A stretch of 64,000 nucleotides of DNA from Paenibacillus sophorae (GCF_018966525.1 NZ_CP076607.1:5766001-5830000); one strand, 5' to 3'. Positions 17,730 to 26,358 are shown, counted from the first letter of the stretch. Notes: a model not told the origin generated them from the letters alone. Numbers and translations: made by a program.

Positions 17730-18161
17730 ATGTCCATTATTGGAGATAAAATTAAACAGAGAAGAATTCATATGGATTGGACTCAGGAGACACTTGCTCA
17801 GAAGATCGATACAACTAAGCATGTCATCTCTAATTGGGAACGAGGAGTTGCAAACCCTGACTACAAGCAAATCATATTGTTGGCTACAGTTTTTCATGTA
17901 ACTACAGATTTCTTACTTGGTTTAAGTGAATTTCCTGACCCTCAATATCGCGATCCTTTCGGGCAATTACACTTATTCCCGATGATAGATTACTCTTTCA
18001 TCAATGTAGCCAGTTGGGATTTAATTAAATTATTGAACTCAGGAATTGATCTGTCTGTTAATGAGGAAATATTATCCTTTGAGGATAGACAACACATCTC
18101 TGAATTGGTGCAACTAACAATTAATAGGCTTCAGCAGGTCCGCCGAGAGACCAGAATATAA
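17730..18161 (+). CDS. XRE-family regulator divergent from tnsA
   Basis: The start is set at ATG 17730 (AAGGTGG eight bases upstream); the frame extends further upstream without a ribosome binding site. 143 residues. The N-terminal helix-turn-helix (IKQRRIHMDWTQETLAQKID, then KHVISNWERGVANPDYKQI) is typical of Cro/CI-type regulators. The C-terminal 70 residues probably dimerise. Its location suggests control of tnsABC transcription, a layer that classical Tn7 lacks. Confidence 0.85.
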   Translation: MSIIGDKIKQRRIHMDWTQETLAQKIDTTKHVISNWERGVANPDYKQIILLATVFHVTTDFLLGLSEFPDPQYRDPFGQLHLFPMIDYSFINVASWDLIKLLNSGIDLSVNEEILSFEDRQHISELVQLTINRLQQVRRETRI

Positions 18162-18431
18162 TGATGGCTAAATTAGAAAATTCCCATCATTCAAATGGAG
18201 ACACAACTTTTGATTACATCTATAATAATTATCCGTTTTCGGATATTTCATACATAGAATCCCAATGATTTTATTTAATTTATTACAATACAGTATTTTT
18301 ACTTTTTTAAATATCCTATATAAACTTGATTTGGATCATCCGGATTATATTTTCTAAGGAATGCTTTATGTATTTCATGAACTTCCTTTTCAAAATCTCT
18401 AGTATTAAAGTAAAAAACACATGAACTAAGC

Positions 18432-18908
18432 ATGCACGGTAATATAGAAGTAGCACTCTTATGCTTCTTCACCTTCATACTAATTAGAAGGGGGGCAATA
18501 TCTATTAAAAGACCTAATAATAAAATAGAATCAAGAAAGAGATATATTATAGCAGTTATAAAAGAACTCGAACGTTTGGGTTATAGCAATGACGAGGCAA
18601 GGAAAATCACAATACGATATTACCGTATAATGGCACGAACCTCGGGGTTTTATTACAATGTATATGATTTCGCTAAGGAAATTATTGAGCTGGAAAAATC
18701 TAAAAAGCTAATTTACGATCCCCTTAATCCAAACCATATTAATCTGGAACCTGTAAGGCAAAGGATCAAATTAATAAACTCAATAAAAGGTACTACATTA
18801 AATGGCTTAGTAAGTGAGAAGAACATCAAACGCATTAGCCATAGTGGCCCAGAGGTTATTAAGGCTTACATTCACACGATTATCCAAAAGTTTTCGGACA
18901 AGAAGTGA
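18432..18908 (+). CDS. Unknown protein with N-terminal hydrophobic segment (158 aa)
   Basis: Residues 6-20 (EVALLCFFTFILIRR) may form a short membrane anchor; the rest is charged and helical (IIAVIKELERLGYSNDEARK). The ribosome binding site before ATG 18432 is weak, so the start is uncertain. Codon use is AT-rich like the XRE gene beside it and unlike the chromosomal backbone. No family is recognised. It lies between the tns regulator and the right end of the element, so it travels with the transposon. Confidence 0.5.
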   Translation: MHGNIEVALLCFFTFILIRRGAISIKRPNNKIESRKRYIIAVIKELERLGYSNDEARKITIRYYRIMARTSGFYYNVYDFAKEIIELEKSKKLIYDPLNPNHINLEPVRQRIKLINSIKGTTLNGLVSEKNIKRISHSGPEVIKAYIHTIIQKFSDKK

Positions 18909-18924
18909 TTAGTAAAGTATTACT

Positions 18925-19135
18925 CTGAGCAAAGTTTTATCGACGCGGCAGGATTCACTTCTTGTTACAACCTGGCAGGTTGCTCGCCCGGTCACTGACC
19001 GGTACTCCCGTCGATACGCTTTTACCCACCGCTTTCGCTATGCGCAAGTACCATAGCTATACGGGGGCTTGGCCCCTCCCGTGACGAACTTTCACCGATT
19101 AGAAGATGCGTGCCTCGGGGCACGCCAAATAAGAA
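18925..19135 (-). mobile_element. Group II intron 5' fragment (remnant)
   Basis: Read leftwards from about 19127, the sequence shows CGTGCCCCGAGGCACG, then CTAATCGGTGAAAGTTCG and CACGGGAGGGGCCAAGCCCC, recalling the 5' end and domain I of the group IIC-type intron elsewhere in the window. It breaks off at about 18925 with no reverse transcriptase gene or domain V. The 5' end again lies directly downstream of a hairpin (GAAAAGCTGCCAATCAGGCTGCTTTTC). It appears to be a truncated intron inside the transposon. Confidence 0.5.
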
Positions 19136-19166
19136 AAGCAGCCTGATTGGCAGCTTTTCTTATTTG
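19136..19166 (-). terminator. Stem-loop upstream of the intron remnant
   Basis: AAGAAAAGCAGCC-TGATT-GGCAGCTTTTCTT forms a strong stem at 19134-19166, followed on either strand by an A/T-rich tract. It resembles a bidirectional terminator and is the kind of structure targeted by class C introns. Confidence 0.6.
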
Positions 19167-19536
19167 TTATTTTCAGTTTGATAATCATTGGGTACCATCT
19201 TCTGGAGCGTCATCAATCTTTTAGCTGAATTCGTTTTCACCCCATTCAAAAAATTAAGCAGTCCAAAATGCAGGACGGCCCGTGTTTTTCAAAATTGTAG
19301 TTTTAGTTATAGAATAAATCTTTATTGTAATTTTTTCATTCAAAACAAAATCTTTATTGTAATGAATCAATAGGATCGTCCCAAGATCCACAACTAGTAA
19401 TATACTATATTTCCATTAGTGTTTTAAAATCCTATATTACCTCTATAAATGGAAGGTAGCATGACCATCAACCCTCAATTTACTCCAACACGGTTAAAAT
19501 AATTCGATCCAACAAAGTGACTTTAAACAAGTGAAA
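19167..19536. other. Intergenic stretch without a supported gene
   Basis: About 370 AT-rich bases. At 19213-19265 there is a degenerate copy (TTTTCACCCCATTCAAAAAA...GTCC...GCAGGAC) of the sequence preceding the small XRE gene at 19743-19793, suggesting an old local duplication. Nothing else is recognised. Confidence 0.4.
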
Positions 19537-19749
19537 TTAATTATCTTCGTCAAATAACCAATTTAGGTCAACATTAAATTTCTTTCTTAATTCTTTAAGG
19601 GTTTCAGCTGATGGTTTGGTCTTTCCCTGCTCAATTTCACTAAGCCTACCTTGAGAAATCCCTATCTTTTCTGCAAAAGAAATTTGGTTTAAATTGTATT
19701 TTAAGCGAACTGCCTTCACCTTATCTCCAATGGTTTCCATCAATTTCAC
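19537..19749 (-). CDS. Small XRE-family regulator (70 aa)
   Basis: A near-minimal helix-turn-helix protein: VKAVRLKYNLNQISFAEKIG, then ISQGRLSEIEQGKTKPSAET. The ATG is preceded by GGGGTGAAATTG. It lies 89 bp inside the putative right end of the Tn7-like element and reads inward. It may act as a regulator of the element or of a lost partner gene. Confidence 0.8.
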   Translation of the reverse strand: MKLMETIGDKVKAVRLKYNLNQISFAEKIGISQGRLSEIEQGKTKPSAETLKELRKKFNVDLNWLFDEDN

Positions 19750-19757
19750 CCCATTCT

Positions 19758-19794
19758 AAAAAAATGAGCCATCCTGCAAATTCAGGACAGCTCA
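19758..19794 (-). terminator. Terminator inside the transposon right end, downstream of glmS
   Basis: TGAGC.GTCCTG-AATTTG-CAGGA.GGCTCA forms a stem at 19765-19794 followed by seven T on the minus strand (19758-19764). It would stop glmS transcripts shortly after they enter the element. If the element's end is placed wrongly, this could instead be the native glmS terminator. Confidence 0.65.
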
Positions 19795-19798
19795 TGAT

Positions 19799-19838
19799 GT
19801 CTGCATTTTGGTTCCAGACTTTTTTTACTGGTTCCACA
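19799..19838 (-). repeat. Putative Tn7-like right end with two TnsB-site-like repeats
   Basis: On the minus strand from 19838: TGTGGAACCAGTAAAAAAAG, then TCTGGAACCAAAATGC. These are two copies of TsTGGAACCA at a 20-bp period beginning with TGT, like the ends of Tn7. CTTTT just outside (19839-19843) is the predicted target duplication; a matching left end has not been seen. Confidence 0.6.
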
Positions 19839-19880
19839 CTTTTTTATCACTGAACAAAAGTTCGATTTTTCCGACTACCC

Positions 19881-21713
19881 TTACTCCACCGTCACACTCT
19901 TCGCCAGATTTCTTGGCTTATCGACATCATGGCCAAGGGCCAGGGAAGCGTAGTAAGCCAGCAATTGGAGGACGACAACGGACAGGGCCGCGGTCAGCAT
20001 CGGCAAGGTCTTCGGAATGGCAAAGGCCTGGTCGACGGATTTCAGCAGGTCGGTGACATGCTCTTCGTGCGTGATGGCGAGCACGTCTGCGCCGCGGGCT
20101 TTCACTTCCTTGATGTTGCTGACGGTTTTCTCCAGGACTGCTTCTTGGGTTGCCACAGCAATGACCGGCACGCCTTCCTCGATCAGCGCCAGAGTTCCGT
20201 GCTTCAATTCACCTGCCGCATAAGCTTCGGAATGAATGTAAGAGATCTCTTTCAGCTTCAGCGAGCCTTCCTGGGCAACTGCGTAGTCCACGCCGCGTCC
20301 AAGGTAGAACAGGTGATCATGCTTCGCGATTTGCTCAGCATATGCTTTGATGGCGTCTTTCTTCTCCAGGATGGCTTCCACCTGCTCCGGCAATGATTGC
20401 ATAGCCGCCAAAATATGGGCTATTTCTGCTCCGGACTGTGTGCCGCGTACTTCAGCCAGGTACAGAGCAAACAAGCCGAAGGCGATAATCTGTGAAGTGT
20501 AGGCTTTAGTCGAAGCTACGGCAATTTCCGGTCCCGCCAAGGTTACGAGCACATCATCCGCTTCGCGGGCAATAGAGCTGCCGACTACGTTGGTGATGGC
20601 AAGCACATGAGCGCCATTGGCGTGACCTTCACGCAGTGCAGCCAGTGTATCCGCCGTTTCACCCGATTGGCTGACTACGATAACCAGCGTCTCCGGCGTT
20701 ACGATCGGCGAACGGTAGCGGTATTCCGATGCAATATCGTTCTCGACCGGAATGCGAACCAACGATTCGATCAGATTGCGTCCGACGAGACCGGCGTTAT
20801 AAGCGGTGCCGCAGGCTACGATCTGAATGTTCTTGATATTCTTGATTTGCTCATTCGTGAGCTTCAGCTCCGGCAGAATCACCTTGGTTCCTTCGGGATT
20901 CATACGGCCGAGCATCGTATCACGGTAAGCCTTCGGCTGCTCGTAAATTTCTTTCAGCATAAAATGCTCAAAGCCGCCTTTTTCTGCGGTTACGGCATCC
21001 CAATCGACAGTAATCATTTCCCGAGAAATAAAATTCCCCTCAATGGTCATCAATTCGACAGTATCTCTTGTAAGAACGGCCATTTCGCCGTCGTTCAAAA
21101 TATATACATTACGGGTGTATTCCAGCAGAGCCGGAATATCGGACCCGATAAAGTTCTCCCCTTCGCCAAGACCGATAATGAGCGGGCTTGCCTGACGTAC
21201 GGCAACCAGTTTATCCGGTTCGTATTCGGTCAGGACACCCAGCGCAAACGCGCCGCGCATGAATTTGATCGCTTTTTGCACAGCTTTGACGATATCTCCT
21301 TCATACTCGCGCGCGATGAGGTGTGAAATGACCTCAGTGTCGGTTTCGGAAGAAAAATGGCATCCTCCGGCCATCAGTTCTTCTTTCAGTTCCAGATAAT
21401 TCTCGACAATACCGTTATGAACGACCGAGAATTTATGGCTCTCATCCGTATGCGGATGGGAATTGGCATCCGACGGCTTGCCGTGCGTAGCCCAACGGGT
21501 ATGACCGATGCCGGCGCTGCCGACCAGCGGAGAATCTTCCAATTTGGACTCCAAGTTCGCCAAGCGGCCAAGTGCTTTCACGATTTGCAGACCGTCCTTA
21601 GTGAACACAGCGATGCCTGCCGAATCATACCCGCGGTACTCCAGCTTTTTCAAGCCCTCGACCAAGATCCCCTGCGAATTCTGATTGCCGATATATCCCA
21701 CGATACCACACAT
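19881..21713 (-). CDS. glmS: Glutamine-fructose-6-phosphate aminotransferase (isomerizing)
   Basis: 610 residues, full length. The N-terminus MCGIVGYIG carries Cys2, the nucleophile of the class II glutaminase domain; HTRWATHGKPSDANSHPH lies at about residue 72. Two SIS isomerase domains follow (VACGTAYNAGLVGRN and VSQSGETADTLAALR in the first). The C-terminus DKPRNLAKSVTVE is the conserved end; its coding sequence is the TnsD recognition site in Tn7. The enzyme makes glucosamine-6-phosphate for peptidoglycan precursors. Expression is expected to be controlled by the glmS ribozyme in the leader. A Tn7-like element sits just downstream. Confidence 0.98.
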   Translation of the reverse strand: MCGIVGYIGNQNSQGILVEGLKKLEYRGYDSAGIAVFTKDGLQIVKALGRLANLESKLEDSPLVGSAGIGHTRWATHGKPSDANSHPHTDESHKFSVVHNGIVENYLELKEELMAGGCHFSSETDTEVISHLIAREYEGDIVKAVQKAIKFMRGAFALGVLTEYEPDKLVAVRQASPLIIGLGEGENFIGSDIPALLEYTRNVYILNDGEMAVLTRDTVELMTIEGNFISREMITVDWDAVTAEKGGFEHFMLKEIYEQPKAYRDTMLGRMNPEGTKVILPELKLTNEQIKNIKNIQIVACGTAYNAGLVGRNLIESLVRIPVENDIASEYRYRSPIVTPETLVIVVSQSGETADTLAALREGHANGAHVLAITNVVGSSIAREADDVLVTLAGPEIAVASTKAYTSQIIAFGLFALYLAEVRGTQSGAEIAHILAAMQSLPEQVEAILEKKDAIKAYAEQIAKHDHLFYLGRGVDYAVAQEGSLKLKEISYIHSEAYAAGELKHGTLALIEEGVPVIAVATQEAVLEKTVSNIKEVKARGADVLAITHEEHVTDLLKSVDQAFAIPKTLPMLTAALSVVVLQLLAYYASLALGHDVDKPRNLAKSVTVE

Positions 21714-21949
21714 AAATAATTTCCTCCGTCCATTGGATTATAATTTAGGCGGCGTGAGGAAAGAAACGTGCCGTGCGGCATGCTTGAGAAAAAGCAAATA
21801 TTCTGTTGTCCGATTCTCAACAAAATAACCTGTCACATCAACTTATTTCTGGAAAATGCACAGTCTTTTCCTCTGCCACGAGCAGATTTGTTCCGTTCCA
21901 CATTAGATGCACACCCATGAATAAGTTCCTTTTGATTTGCGCCCACAAA

Positions 21950-22146
21950 AACGTTGTCTGAACGGTTGCCCTGTTCGTTTTCCGTTTCCGTTTACGGCTC
22001 TGGCGCTTCACCGGGAGGTCCCCGCCGAACATTTCGAACACCTCCACCTCGTCAGCTTGAGTTTGCCGTGATCCGAATCAGCACTGCCCTATATCAGGCT
22101 TAACGCTGTTCCTTCTCCCCCGCGCAGGTTCAAGCTCTGGCGCTTA
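21950..22146 (-). ncRNA. glmS ribozyme: glmS ribozyme (glucosamine-6-phosphate-activated)
   Basis: In the glmS leader, read leftwards: TTAAGCGCCAGAGC with the cleavage site expected between A 22144 and G 22143; then AAGCTGACGAGGTGGAGGTG, TTCGAAATGTTCGGCGGGGA and CCTCCCGGTGAAGCG, matching the pseudoknotted core known from Bacillus. Accessory helices follow to about 21950. Binding of glucosamine-6-phosphate triggers self-cleavage, and the mRNA is then degraded, giving feedback control of glmS. An open frame at 21838-22047 is just the ribozyme read as protein. Confidence 0.9.
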
Positions 22147-22284
22147 AGTGGTTTAACCTCACGATCCCCGCTTTCCTTCTTGAATAATGAACATAGTCTA
22201 TTATATGCACGTCATCCCGCTTTTGCAAATGAATTAACCAATCAGCCATAATTGAAGAGTCCCCTGAAATTTACAGAAAAATCC

Positions 22285-22321
22285 GCCCCTGCACAGTGTA
22301 TGCCGCAAAGGCGAATTTAAT
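22285..22321 (-). terminator. Terminator after glmM
   Basis: AATTCGCC and GGCGGATTTTT pair around a loop of about 22 bases just downstream of glmM. It would separate glmM from the ribozyme-controlled glmS transcript. Confidence 0.55.
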
Positions 22322-22391
22322 AATACAAAGTCTTTATCGCAAAGACATCTAATCAAACGTTATCTCAATCCACTTGTCACGGAACCGGCTT

Positions 22392-23732
22392 CTATACCAG
22401 CTCTCGCTGCACAACTTCAACAATCTGTCCCACAAACAGATCCAAATCTTCCTTGACCGGGCCTTCGGCCATCACACGAATCAGCGGCTCGGTTCCGGAC
22501 GGACGAACGAGCACCCGGCCGTTGCTGCCCAGCTTGTCTTCGATCTCCATTATGGCCGCTTCAATGGCGGAATTATTCGGATAATTTTTCTTATCCTGCA
22601 CGCGCACATTGACAAGGACCTGAGGGTATTTGGTCATCATTGACTTCATCTCGCTGAGCTTTTTGCCGGAAGCCATCAATGTATCCACCAATTGAATAGC
22701 GGTCAAAATACCGTCGCCGGTTGTATTATAGTCGAGGAAAATAACATGGCCCGACTGCTCGCCGCCCAGATTGTAGCCGCCGCGGCGCATTTCTTCCATA
22801 ACGTAGCGGTCTCCCACTGCCGTCTTCGCCGTCTTGAGGGACAGCTTCTCAGCAGCCTTGTAAAAGCCGATGTTGCTCATCACCGTCGAGACAATCGTTC
22901 CATCCTTCAGCTTGCCCGCACGGTTCATCGCGTTGCCGCAAATACACAGAATAAAGTCGCCGTCGACTTCTTCGCCCCGGTCGTCAATAGCGATCAGGCG
23001 GTCGGCGTCGCCATCAAAGGCAAGTCCCAAATCCGCGCCAAGACGCAGCACTTCCTCACGCAGCTTCTGGGGGTGCGTAGAGCCGAAGCCGTCATTAATA
23101 TTCAGTCCGTCCGGTTCCGCACCGATAGCAATTACTTCAGCGCCAAGCTCCCGGAACAGTTTCGGAGCCAGTTCGTATGCCGCGCCATGAGCGCAGTCCA
23201 GAACAACCTTAAGGCCCTTGAAGCTGTGCGAAATCGTCGTCTTTAAGAAATCCAAATAAAGATACTTAGACTCAAAATCCTCTCTCACAGTACCCAGGCC
23301 CGAGCCTACAGGCCGCGGAAGCTCATCGGTCTTGGCATCCATCAATTCTTCGATGCGCAGTTCCGTCTCATCCGACAGTTTAAAGCCATCGCCGCCGAAG
23401 AACTTAATGCCGTTATCCTCTACGGGATTGTGGGACGCCGAAATCATAACGCCCGCATCCGCCTTCAAGAGGCGCGTAATATAGGCGACGGCAGGCGTCG
23501 TCACAACTCCAAGACGGATAACTTCCGCACCGATTGACAGCATACCGGCTACAAGCGCCGACTCCAGCAGCGGACCCGATATCCGCGTATCCATTCCGAT
23601 AACCACCTTAGGTTTCTCCACGTTGGCGGTAAGCACATATCCTCCGCAGCGGCCGATGCTATAGGCCATCTCCGCTGTCAATTCACGGTTGGCTACTCCG
23701 CGCACACCGTCAGTTCCAAAATACTTTCCCAT
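22392..23732 (-). CDS. glmM: Phosphoglucosamine mutase
   Basis: 446 residues; start set at ATG 23732 with AAAGGAG upstream (a longer frame to 23819 has no ribosome binding site). MGKYFGTDGVRGVAN is the classic N-terminus. The phosphoserine loop MISASHNPVEDNG lies at about residue 100, the metal site FDGDADRL at about 240 and the phosphate-binding VRPSGTEPLIRVM near the C-terminus. It interconverts glucosamine-6-P and glucosamine-1-P. Its place beside cdaA and cdaR is conserved across Bacillota, where GlmM binds and inhibits CdaA. Confidence 0.97.
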   Translation of the reverse strand: MGKYFGTDGVRGVANRELTAEMAYSIGRCGGYVLTANVEKPKVVIGMDTRISGPLLESALVAGMLSIGAEVIRLGVVTTPAVAYITRLLKADAGVMISASHNPVEDNGIKFFGGDGFKLSDETELRIEELMDAKTDELPRPVGSGLGTVREDFESKYLYLDFLKTTISHSFKGLKVVLDCAHGAAYELAPKLFRELGAEVIAIGAEPDGLNINDGFGSTHPQKLREEVLRLGADLGLAFDGDADRLIAIDDRGEEVDGDFILCICGNAMNRAGKLKDGTIVSTVMSNIGFYKAAEKLSLKTAKTAVGDRYVMEEMRRGGYNLGGEQSGHVIFLDYNTTGDGILTAIQLVDTLMASGKKLSEMKSMMTKYPQVLVNVRVQDKKNYPNNSAIEAAIMEIEDKLGSNGRVLVRPSGTEPLIRVMAEGPVKEDLDLFVGQIVEVVQRELV

Positions 23733-23866
23733 TTCTTTTCTCCTTTTGCTATGCTGCTGCAGCTTAATATTCATAATATATGATTTCGGGTTTCTCTGTG
23801 TTCCGGGCGCCTCTAACAACGCGGTCTTGTCCTCTTGTAACTAACAACGGGCACTAAATTGGGGCT

Positions 23867-25300
23867 TTACTGCGCTGCCGGTTCGCTATCTCCGCTCGTA
23901 TTACCGCCACCATCCGGGGAAGCAGTCGAAGTCGGTTCCACCGAGGCCCCATTATTGGCACTCGCAGCCGGTTCATCCACGCTTCCGCTGCTGGTGCTGG
24001 AGACAGGCTCCGTGCTTGGTTCAGGTGTAGATGCGGGCCCGCTTGCCGGAGTGGCCGATGGAGAAGCTGAGGAAGCTGGACTGTACAGTTGAACTGTCAC
24101 TGACGGTCTTTGCTTATTGCTCAGCTCAATAAAGCTCGGAAGCGATATCTGCAACGGCACCACGTGGTTCCCCGCGCTAAGACCGCTTAAATCCGCGACC
24201 GCTTTGATATTGTCCTTGTTCAACTGGTCGAGCAGTGAACTTGCCCCGGACAGCGTAAGGGAAATGGTTCTGTCCGGGGGACTTGTGACCGAAGCCGACA
24301 GTCCACTGCTTACTCCTTCCAACGTTACGGGAATATCCTGTAGCGTCCGCTCTGCAACTTCGGAGGCCACAACCGTGACATTGACGGATTGCGGAGCGAT
24401 ATCCTGGGTGCCGTCCGGAGGCTTCAGATCCACCTTGAGCGTTGACGTTCCTGCGCCATTAATGGAACCAAGATCGATTGTAGCTTCATAAGATACGACG
24501 GACGCCAGCGCAGCCTCCTGTCCATAGATTACAATGCTGCCCACCTCCGGCGTTACCTTTGACAGCACAAGCGAATCCGGCAGGCTGCCGGTATATCCGA
24601 TTTTCAACGGTACGCTTTTGTAAGGCAGCGTAATCGGAATTTCCACAGATACAGATGCAGGTTCAATCACCGCATCTTTAATCTCGTTGCCGTTTGCGTC
24701 GTAGGCTGCGAGCTTCATCCTTTTTTCCGTCACTGACTCATTCTCACCATTCAGTTCAACCGTTCCCTGAACCTTCGCCACACGGACCAACTCGCTGGCA
24801 GCAAGCGTAACCTTGGCCGTGGAGGGTTCTACCACAGGTGTTCCCAACCGATAGCCTTCCGCGGGTGTTCCTTTGGCGACAACCGTTACAGGAAATGATT
24901 TCGTGCTCCGCTGTTCGATATGCACATGAACTTGCTTGGGGGTAATCGATATCAGGTCCACCCCGCGGGGAAGCGAGTATTTCAGCGGTATTTCACTTGT
25001 TCCCGGCTCCGCTTTGCTCAAATCGAGCGTTACTTTGTAGGCGTCGGAGAACACATAAATGAGATCGCTGCTTTTCCCCATGACTTCCATCCGCACGCTG
25101 TGCGCATCCATGGAATATTCATATTTGTCATCATCCTGCCCCGTGAGCTGAATAGGGACATTCTCGATGATCTTTGACTCCAGACTGGCAGTCGACTGAG
25201 TGGTAGGGGCACTGTCAATATGGACCATCGCCCACAGAATGATGCTTAAGGCAATGGCAAGCACTTTGTTGAAGTTGTTGTTATTCATCCATTTATCCAT
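23867..25300 (-). CDS. cdaR: CdaA regulatory protein, YbbR-domain
   Basis: 477 residues. One N-terminal membrane helix (KVLAIALSIILWAMVHID, residues 12-29) is followed by repeated YbbR domains facing the outside (for example VPIQLTGQDDDKYEYS, FPVTVVAKGTPAEGY, VPLKIGYTGSLPDS, IPVTLEGVSSGLSA). The last 70 residues are a Ser/Pro/Thr/Ala/Gly-rich tail (TPEPSTEPVSSTSSGS), probably wall-spanning and longer than in Bacillus. It overlaps the cdaA end by 8 bases, so the genes are coupled. CdaR modulates the activity of the diadenylate cyclase CdaA. Confidence 0.95.
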   Translation of the reverse strand: MDKWMNNNNFNKVLAIALSIILWAMVHIDSAPTTQSTASLESKIIENVPIQLTGQDDDKYEYSMDAHSVRMEVMGKSSDLIYVFSDAYKVTLDLSKAEPGTSEIPLKYSLPRGVDLISITPKQVHVHIEQRSTKSFPVTVVAKGTPAEGYRLGTPVVEPSTAKVTLAASELVRVAKVQGTVELNGENESVTEKRMKLAAYDANGNEIKDAVIEPASVSVEIPITLPYKSVPLKIGYTGSLPDSLVLSKVTPEVGSIVIYGQEAALASVVSYEATIDLGSINGAGTSTLKVDLKPPDGTQDIAPQSVNVTVVASEVAERTLQDIPVTLEGVSSGLSASVTSPPDRTISLTLSGASSLLDQLNKDNIKAVADLSGLSAGNHVVPLQISLPSFIELSNKQRPSVTVQLYSPASSASPSATPASGPASTPEPSTEPVSSTSSGSVDEPAASANNGASVEPTSTASPDGGGNTSGDSEPAAQ

Positions 25301-26123
25301 TGGTGCCGCCCCCTTTCCATTTCCAGAAGGCGTTACGCTTCTCCGAAAGAGCCGAATGAGTTCGCAGCTCTTCGTAAAGTTTGGAAATCAGCGACTCTTC
25401 CCTGATATCCCTGACCACCTGTCCGTTGATGGCAAGTGAAATCTGACCCGTCTCCTCCGAGACGATGACGGACACCGCGTCCGTCACTTCGGTAACTCCA
25501 ATGCCAGCCCGGTGCCGGGTTCCGAGCTCTTTGCTGATAAACGGATTCTCGGACAAGGGCAGATAACAGGCTGCCGCCGCGATCTGATTGCTCTGCATAA
25601 TAAGCGCGCCGTCATGCAGCGGTGTGTTGGGTATAAAAATATTGATGAGCAGCTCGGAACTTACGATGGAGTTCATCTGAATTCCGGATTCTTTATATTC
25701 GTTAAGACCGGTTGCCCTTTCAAAAACAATTAATGCCCCTATTCTTCTGCGAGCTAAATAATTCACGGCTTTAATCACTTCGCCGATTAATTTGCTCACT
25801 TCCTCATCGTTCTCCGCCGCTCGGCCAAAGAATTTTCCTCTTCCCAGCTGTTCCAGACCGCGCCGCAGCTCCGGCTGAAAAATAATAAATACGGCCAGTA
25901 CACCGAAGGTGAACATTTGGTTCATCAGCCATTTCAGCGTGTACAGATCAAGCAGCGTACTGAACGCCCAGATGACTATGAGTACCAGAATCCCTTTCAG
26001 GAGCTGAATCGCACGGGTACCGCGGACCATGTTGAGCACTTTATATATAATATAACTGACGATCAGAATATCGATAATATCTTTAATAGAATCTTTCCAG
26101 GTAAGGTCCGTAAAATAGCTCAT
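25293..26123 (-). CDS. cdaA: Diadenylate cyclase (c-di-AMP synthase)
   Basis: 276 residues. Three N-terminal membrane helices (IIDILIVSYIIYKVLNMV, LLKGILVLIVIWAFSTLL, MFTFGVLAVFIIF) are followed by the DAC domain with the catalytic motifs DGALIM at about residue 174 and GTRHRAGIG at about 203. It condenses two ATP into c-di-AMP, which controls potassium and osmolyte transport and wall homeostasis. It is the main vegetative cyclase in Bacillota and is always followed by cdaR and glmM. Confidence 0.97.
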   Translation of the reverse strand: MSYFTDLTWKDSIKDIIDILIVSYIIYKVLNMVRGTRAIQLLKGILVLIVIWAFSTLLDLYTLKWLMNQMFTFGVLAVFIIFQPELRRGLEQLGRGKFFGRAAENDEEVSKLIGEVIKAVNYLARRRIGALIVFERATGLNEYKESGIQMNSIVSSELLINIFIPNTPLHDGALIMQSNQIAAAACYLPLSENPFISKELGTRHRAGIGVTEVTDAVSVIVSEETGQISLAINGQVVRDIREESLISKLYEELRTHSALSEKRNAFWKWKGGGTNG

Positions 26124-26316
26124 TGCGTTAAAACCCCCGTCAGTTCATATTAGCTGGGTTTATGTAAAATATCTGTTAATTGTGTAACATATCTAGGTTA
26201 TAACGTTCACGCCCATGTTGCAAGTTTACGCTTAAATAGACTGAATAACCCGCGATTTTTCAAAAAAAGTTCAGAGTTCCACGCACAGTTTCTCAACTTT
26301 ATGGGATAGACACACC

Positions 26317-26358
26317 AAAAAAGCGCCGTCTTTTCCGAGAAAAAGAGGCGCGGCAGTC
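26317..26358 (-). terminator. Terminator after rsiW
   Basis: GCGCC.TCTTTT-TCTC-GGAAAAGA.CGGCGC followed by TTTTTT on the minus strand, just beyond the rsiW stop. It separates sigW-rsiW from cdaA. Confidence 0.8.

Larger units (their letters stand above)
9377..19838 (-). mobile_element. Tn7-like transposon, right portion, at the glmS attTn7 site
   Basis: The module has tnsA, tnsB, tnsC and two tnsD/tniQ-type genes in the Tn7 order, reading away from the glmS side. The putative right end is at 19838: on the minus strand TGTGGAACCAGTAAAAAAAG followed by a second copy, TCTGGAACCAAAATGC, 20 bp further in. This matches the TGT terminus and closely spaced TnsB-site repeats known for Tn7. Just outside is CTTTT (19839-19843), the expected 5-bp duplication. 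The end is 42 bp from the glmS stop, in the orientation Tn7 uses (right end next to glmS). The left end was not found in the window, so the genes at 7133-9108 and even the polyketide synthase could be cargo. Confidence 0.8.

Noticed and set aside
7133..19838. CRISPR-associated transposon (two TniQ genes suggested it)
   Set aside because: No Cas protein, CRISPR repeat array or guide-like repeat was seen in the available part of the element.
21838..22047. 69-aa open frame upstream of glmS
   Set aside because: It lies within the glmS ribozyme; its basic, repetitive sequence is the structured RNA read as protein.
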